This document shows, one piece after another, positions 1-9,055 of a stretch of DNA of 64,000 bases (position 1 is its first letter; every line of letters starts with the position of its first letter). Origin of the DNA: Ottelia alismoides (lineage: Eukaryota > Streptophyta > Magnoliopsida > Alismatales > Hydrocharitaceae); contig JAZKJV010010540.1 in NCBI GenBank assembly GCA_037367405.1, forward strand, positions 248,001 through 312,000. The letters are read 5' to 3'. The notes beneath the pieces were generated by a model, which made no database searches, was not told the DNA's origin, and worked only from the letters and a program-made list of their open reading frames with translations. The translations under genes were made by a program, and so were the position numbers.

Positions 1-1278
1 ACCAGACCGTGCGAGAGCGCGGTGACTCTCAACTGGGCAAGAGAATAGGAAGCCCAGTTTGGACAGCGGCCGTCAAGTGTGCGGGTCTAGGATCCCAGTC
101 CTATTTTGTTTTTACGCGAGCTGGCAGTGTTTTTACGCCTCGTTGGGATCCCGACTTTGACCAGTTCCGTTGACCCTCTGTTTTAGGATACCCAGGCAGA
201 GGATCCTCGGTTTTCAGTTTTACGTACGAGCTCGTTCACCCGTACTAGTCGGGCCATTTTCTAGAGCGACTTTTCCGGAGAGTCTCTCACCCGTCTCAGT
301 GGCGTAGTTTCGGAGTAGACATATCCCTCTATTGGACCGCACTTCCAATTAGGGGGCGAGACGGAAGAGCCATTTGTAGGCTACCTCACCGCTTGAGTTT
401 TTCTTCGCCAGCAGACCTTGGCGTTTTTACATCTAAATCATCCATATCTACATCTAAGTCATCTAAAGTTACATCTGAGACAATTAAAGTTAAGATTTGG
501 AGAAGTTACAATCAAAAGTTGTGTTGATAGGAAATGACTATCCATCAGACTTGAGAATCAAGTAAATCCATAAGCATTTCCAATTCCATCTCTCACATCA
601 TCAAAATCCTCAGACGTGATATTTGGTCAATATGACAATATAGATATTTATATACATACACTCATACAATTACGAACATTGATTACAAAATAACTATGTT
701 ATATATGAAAAATGTTGGAATTATGGATGCTTATGGGAGATGCTTACAAGAGATTTGAAAACCCTTTTTACTTACGTAAGTAGATGTAAATGTTACTTGA
801 TCCTGTCTTTCTACTTGTTTGCTTTTGAACATATTAAATGCCGGTTTATTTTATAAGTTTTGGGAGGTATCAATGCCCGTTGACATCTTTTCTTCCTCGC
901 ACGCATGGCAGGCAAGGAGCCTTTAGTACAGTAGCAGGGTGATGACTTCAGGAGACCGTATATATACCAGACAGTATGTTACTTTTGTTGCAGTATGAAG
1001 TATTATGCTCCCTTTCTCTTCTGCTTAAAAATGTTGGGATTACTGTATGTAGTGGCAGACTTCTTGTACATGATGTGATTATATTAAAATTTATGAAATG
1101 AAGTGGTGGTGGCACTTGTTTTCTTGTCTCTATGGTTTTATGCAAAGAATGTGAATGTCATATGTAAATATAGCAACGCGAAAAAAAACCATGTTTTTCT
1201 ATAGCTTATGCGATCTCATGCGAATGAAATGCCGCGAAAAATGTTGTAAACGGGTACTAGGATCATCGGGGGTTCACA
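1..1278 (+). repeat. Ty3/gypsy 5' LTR, 3' portion (cut by window edge)
   Basis: The segment ends in TTCACA at 1278 and is followed three bases later by an initiator-Met primer-binding site and then by a gag start, so it is the 3' part of a 5' LTR. Most of it matches, in reverse orientation, the 3' end of the solo LTR at 31110-32640 (shared blocks include the GC-rich stretch at 1-420, the CGTACGAGCTCG segment near 222-233 and the terminal GGGTTCACA). The LTR family is about 4.4 kb long judging from that solo copy, so roughly 3 kb of this LTR lies left of the window. The segment near 330-420 is GC-rich and the part from 430 to 860 is AT-rich. No gene is seen in it. Confidence 0.8.
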
Positions 1279-1281
1279 GTT

Positions 1282-1293
1282 TGGTATCAGAGC
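1282..1293 (+). other. Primer-binding site of gypsy element (initiator Met tRNA)
   Basis: TGGTATCAGAGC is the standard plant retrotransposon complement of the initiator-Met tRNA 3' end. It lies 3 bases after the LTR end, as expected for minus-strand DNA priming. Confidence 0.88.
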
Positions 1294-1528
1294 AGTGGTA
1301 CCCCAATGCGCACATTCGCAACATTACCATTCCAATCGCATTAAGTTCTCGGATAGCGACAGTCTTCCGACTTGTCGTGAGTCCGGAAATATGACATTCA
1401 TATCCAATTACCACAAAAGTCACCAATTTCATTAATTTTCATATTATATCTCAAGAAGAGAAAAAGTATATATCATATTACATGTAAACAATAAATTTTA
1501 TGACTAAATATGGTTCTCATGTAGAGCC

Positions 1529-1669
1529 ATGGCATCTCGACCAGGCCAGGAGACTGCTGACCAGTTGGCACGCATATTGTCTGCTCTCACCGACCTTCAG
1601 CAGCAACAGGCTACTATGAGAGGCCAGCAGGACCAGATTCTAGCTCAGCAGACAGACAAAAATTTTTAA
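1529..1669 (+). pseudogene. Ty3/gypsy gag, N-terminal fragment
   Basis: A 46-codon reading frame begins with MASRPGQETADQLARILSAL and continues with a glutamine-rich coiled-coil-like stretch, the usual look of a plant gypsy Gag N-terminus. It starts about 235 bases after the primer-binding site, as a retroviral-type leader would allow. The frame ends at TAA in an AT-rich junction, and the following sequence belongs to an unrelated copia integrase, so the rest of gag and all of pol have been lost or displaced. Lineage assignment (Tekay/Del-like by the large LTR) is inference. Confidence 0.7.
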
Positions 1670-1796
1670 ATAGTGTTCTTAAAAAGAACATTATTTCGAA
1701 ATTTATCTCTTGCAAAAGTTGTTAGATACCTAAAGCGAAACGCTCCTCAATTTACCCGAGCATGGGACCGACCATGTCTATGTTAACAAAGGAACG

Positions 1797-2110
1797 ATCA
1801 TATATTAATAAAAATGTCAAGTCCTTTCATTTTATTCAAATATCTTTCTCTACTCGTGTTTAGACTATTGGGACTAATAATGCTCTAGAGTTTACTAAAC
1901 AAGATTTGACATCCTTCTTCTCTACTCAGGAAACTCTTCACCAGACCCCCTATACATATAACTCACAACAGAATGGGGTAGCGACAAGGAAAATTCGCCA
2001 CCATCTGGACATTATTCGTACCTCGCATACATAAATTTTCCTAAAGCCTACTATGGGTATGTCATTCTCACTGCCACCTACCTCATCAATAGGGTCTCCT
2101 ATTCGGGTCT
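1797..2110 (+). pseudogene. Old copia element H1: integrase core fragment
   Basis: Translation with a few frame changes gives the copia integrase core: a recognisable TNNALEF (the second catalytic Asp is an Asn here), then SQQNGVATRK, where the usual catalytic Glu of AERK is Thr, then TATYLINR. The reading frame has stops (for example near 1861 and 2031) and is not functional. It is interrupted at 2110 by copia A; the continuation of the same domain resumes at 7242 on the same strand, which shows one element cut by the insertion. The sequence 1670-1796 before it is AT-rich, contains a short hairpin at 1668-1696 and shows no gene. Confidence 0.75.
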
Positions 2111-2251
2111 TGTTGGAAAACGTGAATGAGTTGTTCTATTCCATAGCCCTAGGCTCTCTTATATAGGAGAGTAGCCTATGGGTAAATTACATAAAGAGAA
2201 TAACAAGAAAATAAAATAACAAAGAGATACAAAAATAGCTATGCGTCAACA
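2111..2251 (-). repeat. Copia A 3' LTR (141 bp)
   Basis: Bounded by TGTTGGAAAA and GTCAACA as read on the plus strand. It is identical to 7101-7241. The polypurine tract abuts it at 2252-2260. Confidence 0.95.
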
Positions 2252-2258
2252 CTCCCCC

Positions 2259-5200
2259 TCAAGATGGAGCATAGATATCAATCATGCTCAGCTTGGACGC
2301 ACACTTCTGGAATGGGCCTCTAAATAGTGCCTTGGTGAAAATATCAGCAGTCTGATTCTCTGATGTGACGTGAGATGTAGCAATGAACCCCTTCTGAATC
2401 ATGTCACGTATGTAGTGACAGTCGACCTCAATATGTTTGGTCCTCTCATGAAAAGCTGGGTTATTTGCAATGAACAAGGCGGCCTGATTGTCACATTCCA
2501 ACATCATAGGAAGAGGTATATCAATACATAGGTCTGCAAGTAAGGATTTTACCCACATCATTTCTGTGCTCGCCTGGGCCATAGCCCGATACTCTGATTC
2601 AACACTGGATCTAGCTACTACTATCTGCTTCTTGCTCTTCCACGAAACTAGAGCATCTCCAACATAGACTGCAAACCCTGATGTTGACTTCCTGTCCTTG
2701 GGGCATCCTGCATAGTCTGCATCCGCACATCCTGTAACAGAAATCTCCTTTCCTTTCTTAAATAGCAAGCCTGCACCTGGAGATGATTTTAGATATCTCA
2801 GAATCATGTGTATGGCATCCATATGGGCCTGGCGTGGTTGCTCCATGAACTGGCTCACACGACTCACTGCAAACTGTATATCAGGTCTAGTGATAGTGAC
2901 ATACAGTAATTTGCCTACCAGTTCTCTGTACCTTCTCTGATCCACCTCTTCTGTGTCATCATCATACAGCTTCATGCTAGGGTCCATTGGTGTCGTAGCA
3001 GGTCGACACCCTAGCATACCTGTCTCACTCAGTAGATCTGTGACATACTTCCTCTGTGTCATGACTAATCCATATGGATTTCTAGCAAGTTCCAGCCCCA
3101 GAAAATATCTAAGAACTCCCAAGTCCTTGGTGACAAACTCGGTCCCCAGCCTTTCCTTTGCTTGCTTAATGCCTTGGTCATCATCACCTGTAATCAAGAT
3201 ATCATCAACATAAACCATGATTACAATGATACCTCTCGCCGTCTTCTGCACGAACAAGGAATGATCAGCATTGGAGCGTTTATATCCTTGTTTCTCAAAG
3301 AGGTCTGAAAGCTTCTGAAACCATGCTCTGGGGCTCTGCTTAAGACCATAGATGGCCTTATGCAATCTGCAAACCTTGGAACACTCCCCCTCAACAGCAA
3401 AACCAGGTGGCTGTTGCATATAGACTTCCTCCTGCAAGTCTCCATACAAAAATGCATTCTTTATGTCCAGTTGATATAGTGGCCAGTCTTTAGCAACCGC
3501 AACATATAGCAGGATCCGTAAAGTGGAATGACGCGCCACAGGGGAGAAGGTGTCTAGGTAATCTACCCCATATGTCTGCGTGAAGCCCCGAGCAACAAGG
3601 CGTGCCTTGTACCTGTCAATGGAACCATCTGCATTTTGCTTAACTGTAAACACCCATTTGCAACTCACCGGGCTAACATCTGGAGGTATAGGAACCAAAC
3701 TCCAGGTTCCTCTAGACTGAAGTGCCTCCATCTCTTCTTCCATTGCTAGTCGCCATCTAGCATCCTGCATAGCATCCTGATGGTTCCGTGGGATGGCTGT
3801 AGCTGAAAGTGCCAATGCAAACGTCCTGAATGGTCCAGATAGCCTCTCAAACGACACCACTGCTGATACAGGATACTTGACACAGCTTCTCTTCGGCTTG
3901 CGTAGAGCGATTGGAACATCTAGGTCCTCTGTGGTATCACCATGCTCCTGTAATGCATCCTGCTGAGAAATGTCGTCAGATCCATCAACATTAATATTCT
4001 CATTACATACCATAGGCGAGCTAGTTGACTGGTCAGGACCATGAGCTTGATTCGGCCTCCGGGTGTAATGGAATGGTAACGGAGATACTATTGATGGCGG
4101 TGGTGGTGGCGGTGGTGGTGGTGGTTGAGATGTTGGTGGTGGTTGAGATGTTGGTGGTGCCATGAATACAATGTCAGGGGATATAGGTGGCGGCTGCATC
4201 TTCCCAGAATCTGAGAAATACATGATGGATTCAAAGAATGTAACATCTGCACTGATCATATACCGCCGACGCACAGGGTCAAAACACTTGTACCCCTTTT
4301 GAGTTCTGGAGTACCCCACAAAGACACACTTGACAGCCCTAGGAGAGAGCTTGTCAGAACCGGGCGACAACTGATGGACAAAGGCGACTGACCCAAACAC
4401 ACGAGGGGTAGGAGTGAACAGATCCTTGTCAGGATAAATAAGTGAGAAAGGAATCTGTTCATTCAAGACAGACGAGGGCATACGATTTATAAGATAACAT
4501 GCAGTAAGGACTGCATCACCCCAGTATGAATACGGAACATGACTCTGAATGAGAAGTGACCTTGTGACATCAAGAAGGTGACGGTGTTTTCTTTCTGCAA
4601 CCCCATTTTGTTGAGACGTATGGGCACATGATGTTTGGTGAACAATTCCTTTAGAGGAGTAGTAGTTGGCTAGATTATTGGTGCACAACTCTAAGGCATT
4701 GTCACTTCTCATAATTTTGACAGTTGTGGAAAAAACATTCTGAATCTCATTTAGAAATTGAATAATAATATTTCCAGCTTCAGACTTATTTTTCATTAGA
4801 AATACCCATGATGCTCTAGAGAAATCATCCACAAATACAATATAAAACATGTGCCCCTGATGATCGGGAACACGACTTGGACCCCAGACATCAACATGAA
4901 ACAACTCAAATTTGGAGTTACTACTCCGACCTTGACTACTGGGAAACGATGACCTGTGATGTTTTCCCAACTGACACGCCTCACACTGGATAGGTGTGTG
5001 AGAAAAACTATAAGGTAAGACAAGACGCAACTTCTGAAGCGGTAGATGACCAAAACGCAGATGCCACAGGAGAGAAGATACTTGTCCAGCGGGAGAAGAT
5101 GTGATTCCGGCAAATGGGGTCTGGTTCAGACGATAGAGGCCTCCTCGCTCATAGCCATGACCAATCACGTTGCCCGTACGGATGTCCTGAAAAATCAAAG

Positions 5201-6470
5201 AAGATGGATCAAAAATAGCTCGACATTGGAGATCCTTCATAATCTGACTGATCGACAAAAGATTCATAGAAAAATGCGGTGCATGTAAAACATTCTTGAG
5301 CTGCATAGAGGATGTCAATCTAATCTCCCCCTGACCCGTGATGGGGGAATGTGTGCCATCGGCAATCACTACTGTCCGTCCTGGAGGGATCTGAGTATAT
5401 CCTGAAAGTAGACTCTGGTCGCCACATAGATGATGTGTAGCGCCTGAGTCCATGATCCATGGCAATGTATCCGATCTACTACTATGAAGAGCAAGTGTAC
5501 TACCTGAAGTACTCGTAGAGGCAGAAGCAGAAGCAGCAACATCAGTATGACTCTCTGTCGTCGGTGCTGGGCCAGATGGTGGGATAATGCCCCTGAGGAG
5601 GGCAACCAGATCATCAAAACGCTGATCCAGTGAAGCAGCAGAAGGAGGCTCTATCTGCTCAGCGACTCGTGCAGATGCAGGAAATCCATGCTTTGAGTAG
5701 CATGTGTCCTCAGTATGTCCGATGCGGTGACAATATGAGCATGTAGGCCTAGTGCGACCACCCCTTCCACGGGGAGTACGTCCATGGCCCTGGTAATGAG
5801 AACCACGGCCCCTGTTGACCGCCATGGCTGAGGGATTCTGACTGGCAGCTGCTGAAGGTACAGTGATCCTACTCAATTTGTGAAAAGCCTCCTCCATGGG
5901 AGGAATAGTCGAGTCCGCCAAAATCTGTGAACGTGCGGCCTCATACTCTGGATCGAGTGCAGCGAGAAACACACCCACCACCGTTGCATTCCTGTATGTC
6001 TTCTGCTGCTCTGGTGTGGCGGTAAGAGGCATGAAGCTGTAAAGCTTCTCAAACATTCCTCTCAAAGATGTATAGAGAGAATGTAACGGGCGGCCATTCT
6101 GCTTTATCGTGAATATATCATGTTGTAGTTGCAGGATCTTCGTCTCATTCTTCGCCTGAGAATAGGTCGTTGCCAGGATATCCCACATGTCTTTGGCTGT
6201 GGGTTGATGTAGAATGTCATTGGCGATTTCAATAGCCAATGTGCCAGATAGCCACACCTTGGCGTATGCGTCGTCTGCCTCCCATGAGGCATGAACTCCA
6301 GTCTTCTCTGCAGGCTCGGGCTCTGTGAGAATATGCTTCTTGCCCGTGGACTTCATCATACTCATGAACTGCATTGCCCACAGTTCATAGTTCGTACCAT
6401 CCATCTTGACGATGGGCGCTGGACCACGAAACGCGCCCATAGATGGGGTATCTGCCTTGCTTTCTGACAT
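2259..6470 (-). CDS. Copia Gag-Pol polyprotein, intact (1403 residues)
   Basis: The protein is a single open frame with all copia domains in order. Gag (UBN2-type) spans about 1-200, and a CCHC zinc knuckle CSYCHRIGHTEDTC lies at 244-257. The aspartic protease motif is DSGATHHLC, with its Asp at 341. The pre-integrase region with its HHCC-like zinc residues is at 465-505. The integrase catalytic triad is D527 (HVDVWGP), D590 (RSDNALE) and E626 (AERK). A proline-only run (785-792) marks the linker. The reverse transcriptase spans about 910-1160 and carries YVDD at 1087-1090. RNase H has DADYAG at 1250-1255, ESEY at 1291-1294 and CDNQ at 1326-1329, and the frame ends near TADIFTK. The stop TGA overlaps the polypurine tract, leaving no 3' UTR. 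No key catalytic residue is missing, so the product is predicted to be active. The start ATG at 6470 is the first in frame and matches the Gag starts of copia B and C. Confidence 0.95.
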   Translation of the reverse strand: MSESKADTPSMGAFRGPAPIVKMDGTNYELWAMQFMSMMKSTGKKHILTEPEPAEKTGVHASWEADDAYAKVWLSGTLAIEIANDILHQPTAKDMWDILATTYSQAKNETKILQLQHDIFTIKQNGRPLHSLYTSLRGMFEKLYSFMPLTATPEQQKTYRNATVVGVFLAALDPEYEAARSQILADSTIPPMEEAFHKLSRITVPSAAASQNPSAMAVNRGRGSHYQGHGRTPRGRGGRTRPTCSYCHRIGHTEDTCYSKHGFPASARVAEQIEPPSAASLDQRFDDLVALLRGIIPPSGPAPTTESHTDVAASASASTSTSGSTLALHSSRSDTLPWIMDSGATHHLCGDQSLLSGYTQIPPGRTVVIADGTHSPITGQGEIRLTSSMQLKNVLHAPHFSMNLLSISQIMKDLQCRAIFDPSSLIFQDIRTGNVIGHGYERGGLYRLNQTPFAGITSSPAGQVSSLLWHLRFGHLPLQKLRLVLPYSFSHTPIQCEACQLGKHHRSSFPSSQGRSSNSKFELFHVDVWGPSRVPDHQGHMFYIVFVDDFSRASWVFLMKNKSEAGNIIIQFLNEIQNVFSTTVKIMRSDNALELCTNNLANYYSSKGIVHQTSCAHTSQQNGVAERKHRHLLDVTRSLLIQSHVPYSYWGDAVLTACYLINRMPSSVLNEQIPFSLIYPDKDLFTPTPRVFGSVAFVHQLSPGSDKLSPRAVKCVFVGYSRTQKGYKCFDPVRRRYMISADVTFFESIMYFSDSGKMQPPPISPDIVFMAPPTSQPPPTSQPPPPPPPPPPSIVSPLPFHYTRRPNQAHGPDQSTSSPMVCNENINVDGSDDISQQDALQEHGDTTEDLDVPIALRKPKRSCVKYPVSAVVSFERLSGPFRTFALALSATAIPRNHQDAMQDARWRLAMEEEMEALQSRGTWSLVPIPPDVSPVSCKWVFTVKQNADGSIDRYKARLVARGFTQTYGVDYLDTFSPVARHSTLRILLYVAVAKDWPLYQLDIKNAFLYGDLQEEVYMQQPPGFAVEGECSKVCRLHKAIYGLKQSPRAWFQKLSDLFEKQGYKRSNADHSLFVQKTARGIIVIMVYVDDILITGDDDQGIKQAKERLGTEFVTKDLGVLRYFLGLELARNPYGLVMTQRKYVTDLLSETGMLGCRPATTPMDPSMKLYDDDTEEVDQRRYRELVGKLLYVTITRPDIQFAVSRVSQFMEQPRQAHMDAIHMILRYLKSSPGAGLLFKKGKEISVTGCADADYAGCPKDRKSTSGFAVYVGDALVSWKSKKQIVVARSSVESEYRAMAQASTEMMWVKSLLADLCIDIPLPMMLECDNQAALFIANNPAFHERTKHIEVDCHYIRDMIQKGFIATSHVTSENQTADIFTKALFRGPFQKCASKLSMIDIYAPS

Positions 6471-7088
6471 ACTGGAGACTGAAGACTGGAGCGAATGACA
6501 ATGGATAATATTTGTCTACAATGACATAGACGGGATTAGTTGCTTGTGTAGACCTCAGGCAACTATCCCCATGGATATGCGCGCGCTACAATCCGCACGC
6601 GCACAATATGTACACGCACTATGTAATCCTCACGCGCTGGAGATGACGCGCGGTATCTAATGCCCTAGTGCTCGCTAGATGTGCACAGATATGGCACAAC
6701 GCGCAGATGCCTAGCACGCAGATGTTCACAGCACAGCACAACCCCTCCTTGTTGAAGATGCGTAGGAGGTGCTATGCCGCACAGGATCTGGCGACGCACA
6801 GGATCTGTCGCGAGTCGCAGGAGTCGCTCAGATGCACCAGATGCGGCTGTGCGCCAGATGCGCGAGAGGCGCAGAACGCCAGAGCCGATCGCCGCAGATC
6901 CGATGCGAGCACAGATGGGGATCTGCGGCCTAGATCACCGCAGATCACCTCAGATCACCGCAGATCGGAGAAGAAGAAGAGGAGCCTCCGATCGGATCTG
7001 GCGGCGCCGAGAGGGAGAGAGAGAAGAGAGGCCGGCGGGTGTGGATGGGGTAGGTTTAGGGTTTCGAGAACTCCGGTCTAGGACCGTC

Positions 7089-7100
7089 GCTCTGATACCA
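7089..7100 (-). other. Copia A primer-binding site (initiator Met tRNA)
   Basis: On the minus strand the bases read TGGTATCAGAGC directly adjoining the 5' LTR, with no spacer. This is the canonical initiator-Met tRNA primer site. Confidence 0.93.
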
Positions 7101-7241
7101 TGTTGGAAAACGTGAATGAGTTGTTCTATTCCATAGCCCTAGGCTCTCTTATATAGGAGAGTAGCCTATGGGTAAATTACATAAAGAGAATAACAAGAAA
7201 ATAAAATAACAAAGAGATACAAAAATAGCTATGCGTCAACA
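7101..7241 (-). repeat. Copia A 5' LTR (141 bp)
   Basis: Identical in all 141 positions to 2111-2251. It must hold promoter and polyadenylation signals; the only clear promoter element is the TATA box at 7148-7155. Confidence 0.95.
7148..7155 (-). promoter_or_regulatory. TATA box of copia A 5' LTR
   Basis: TATATAAG on the minus strand lies inside a near-palindrome (CTCTCTTATATAGGAGAG). The same core occurs in the LTRs of copia B and C. The transcription start should be about 30 bases downstream, inside the LTR. Position is seen; promoter use is inferred. Confidence 0.6.
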
Positions 7242-7907
7242 GATCTCAATGGGGAAACTTCTTTTTTTTAGTTTTGTTACTAATGAGGAACCTTTCCTCT
7301 TCCATTGAGAACTCTTTGCTGCACTACCTTATTCATAACTTCCAAACTACTGATAAATTGTCTCCTCAAGCAATCAAGTATGTGTTCCATGGCTACTCTA
7401 GGACCCAAGGGTATAGGTGCTATGACCCTATTAGTAATTGCTACTACATTTTTTCTGTCACCTTCTTTGAACAAACCAGCTTATTGACTCAGTTTGTCAG
7501 TGACATACCCTCGAGCTTTCTCCACCTCCATTGTCTACAAAAGGAAACACGTTATTCTAATTATGTATCGTTACATGTACCTTACTTGCATAATGATGTG
7601 ACTTCGTTAAGTGTCCCAACACTGTTGCTCGGGATGCTCCATCAAAACTTCATATACCAATGTTGAGACAAAAAAGGCAAAGTACTCTATATCTCTTGTC
7701 ACATTTTACTTCCATTGATAATCTATCCAGTTGTGACGCGCAGTTTACAAGTGCTTTTATGGTAGTTATTATTCATCGTGATTATCATAGGGCACTAAAG
7801 ATCATAGTTGGAAAGACCGTGGATGAGGAGATGGATGCGTTTACTTTCCAAGGTACGTGGTATCTCGTGTCGCATCCTCCTAGCGTCAAGCCAGTAGCAT
7901 GTTGATG
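7242..7907 (+). pseudogene. Copia H1: integrase C-terminus to start of reverse transcriptase
   Basis: This stretch continues the integrase interrupted by copia A. It has the post-integrase motif KLSPQAIKYVFHGYSRTQGY, then a degraded spacer, then VDEEMDAFTFQGTWYLV, the start of the copia reverse transcriptase, and WVFT near 7905-7915. Stops and frameshifts (for example TGA at 7903) make it a pseudogene. It is interrupted at 7915 by the MITE and resumes at 8624. Confidence 0.78.
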
Positions 7908-7915
7908 GGTATTTA

Positions 7916-8623
7916 CAAGGTTCAGGAAAGTGATGCGTATGTGTTCGACTGGTCACCGAATACCGATTAAGCAGTATGCAGGGGCATATGCGGGGTATAT
8001 GCGGTTCTAAGCAGTTTTCTAATTTTTAATTTAAAAATAAAAAATATCTATGAATAACATTACACTAAAGTTATGTATCTAAGTGGAGTTAAAGAAGATC
8101 TAAGAAAAACGGCTCATGTTAGATGGGTGTGCATATATACTTTTAATTGGCTCATATTTAATCACAAAGAAACATTTACCATAAAAACTTCACATTATAT
8201 GATTCGTAATAACAAAACTTCAATACACATACATGCACTACATGAACAAAACCTCAATCGGTATATATAAAATATATTTGACGATACAATGCATATACTC
8301 GTGAAAATAATATATGAGAAAAACATAAAACATTGCATATACATAATGGTATAATACATTGTAATTGTATAAAAATGCATGCCATATTCTAACAATTGAA
8401 TGAAGAGGCAAAGTTACAGAATTAAGGACCTGAATGAGAAGATTGAAAAGTTGGAGCTGCTGGAGCATTATGCGGGGCATATGCGTGATATGCAGGGCAT
8501 ATGCGGGCCGCATATGCGGGGAGGGTGCATAATGCACTGATTCAAGTAATCGGTGCAGTCTGCACGCCGCACGGGTATATGCGACCGCATATGCGGCCCA
8601 TGCGGCCGATTTAGTGAACATTG
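7916..8623. mobile_element. hAT-type MITE (708 bp) with 8-bp target duplication
   Basis: The element is flanked by GGTATTTA at 7908-7915 and 8624-8631, an exact 8-bp duplication as made by hAT transposases. Its ends are imperfect inverted repeats: CAAGGTTCAGGAAAG at the left, CAATGTTCACTAAAT read from the right. Subterminal copies of GCATATGCGG crowd both ends (7975-8010 and 8470-8600), the usual transposase-binding arrangement of hAT elements. The interior is AT-rich and has no transposase gene, so it depends on an autonomous relative. It disrupts the reverse transcriptase of copia H1. Confidence 0.88.
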
Positions 8624-8631
8624 GGTATTTA

Positions 8632-8903
8632 TGATCAAATAGTCTCCAGAGGGCTCAATTAACATATTAAAGGTCAAACTCGTTGCGAAGGGATTTACTC
8701 ATGATTTGGACTACTTTAAGACATTCTCTCCAATGGCTAGAATGAGGTCAATATGCATTATTCTCTTTGTAGATGCTAATAGGAATTGGTCGGTATTCCG
8801 ACTCGATGTAAATAATGTGTTTCTTTATGATGACCTTGAGGAGGATATCTACATGATGTAGCCAACAGGTTACTCATTCAAGGGAGAGGATCTATAGCGA
8901 CTT
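8632..8903 (+). pseudogene. Copia H1: reverse transcriptase palm fragment
   Basis: Translation gives KLVAKGFTHDLDYFKTFSPM, then FRLDVNNVFLYDDLEEDIYM and PTGYSFKGED, the conserved finger and palm blocks of a copia reverse transcriptase. A stop precedes PTGY. The fragment ends where copia B inserts (target GACTT at 8899-8903) and resumes at 17786. Confidence 0.8.
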
Positions 8904-9046
8904 TGTTGGGAGAAAACATTGAGATGTTTATTCCATAAACCCTAGGCTCTCTTATATAGGAGAGTAGTCTATGGATAAATTACAAAAGTCATACATAAGA
9001 AGAGAAAATTACGGAACAGTACAGAAAACATAAATATCTCTCTACA
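8904..9046 (-). repeat. Copia B 3' LTR (143 bp)
   Basis: Starts TGTTGGGAGA, ends CTCTACA on the plus strand. It carries the shared TATA core CTCTCTTATATAGGAGAG. Confidence 0.93.
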
Positions 9047-9055
9047 CTCCCCCTC

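Larger units (their letters stand above)
2111..7241 (-). mobile_element. Copia A: complete, apparently intact Ty1/copia retrotransposon (5131 bp)
   Basis: Two 141-bp LTRs (2111-2251 and 7101-7241) are identical over their whole length by direct comparison and are bounded by TG...CA. The internal part runs, on the minus strand, from the initiator-Met primer site (7089-7100) through a GC-rich leader of about 620 bases (6471-7088, many CAGATC repeats, no credible gene) to a single 1403-codon frame and a polypurine tract at 2252-2260. Flanking 5-mers are GGTCT (2106-2110) and GATCT (7242-7246), a target-site duplication with one mismatch. It sits inside the integrase gene of copia H1. Short LTRs and a 5-kb length fit the Ale/Retrofit type, but lineage is inference. 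It is the youngest datable insertion in the window. Confidence 0.95.

Noticed and set aside
1282..1293. A tRNA fragment
   Set aside because: It is a primer-binding site: only the complement of the tRNA 3' end is present, right after an LTR.
6668..7115. Overlapping arginine-rich open frames of over 100 codons on the plus strand
   Set aside because: They lie antisense in the GC-rich leader of copia A, between its primer site and Gag start, and have no domain.
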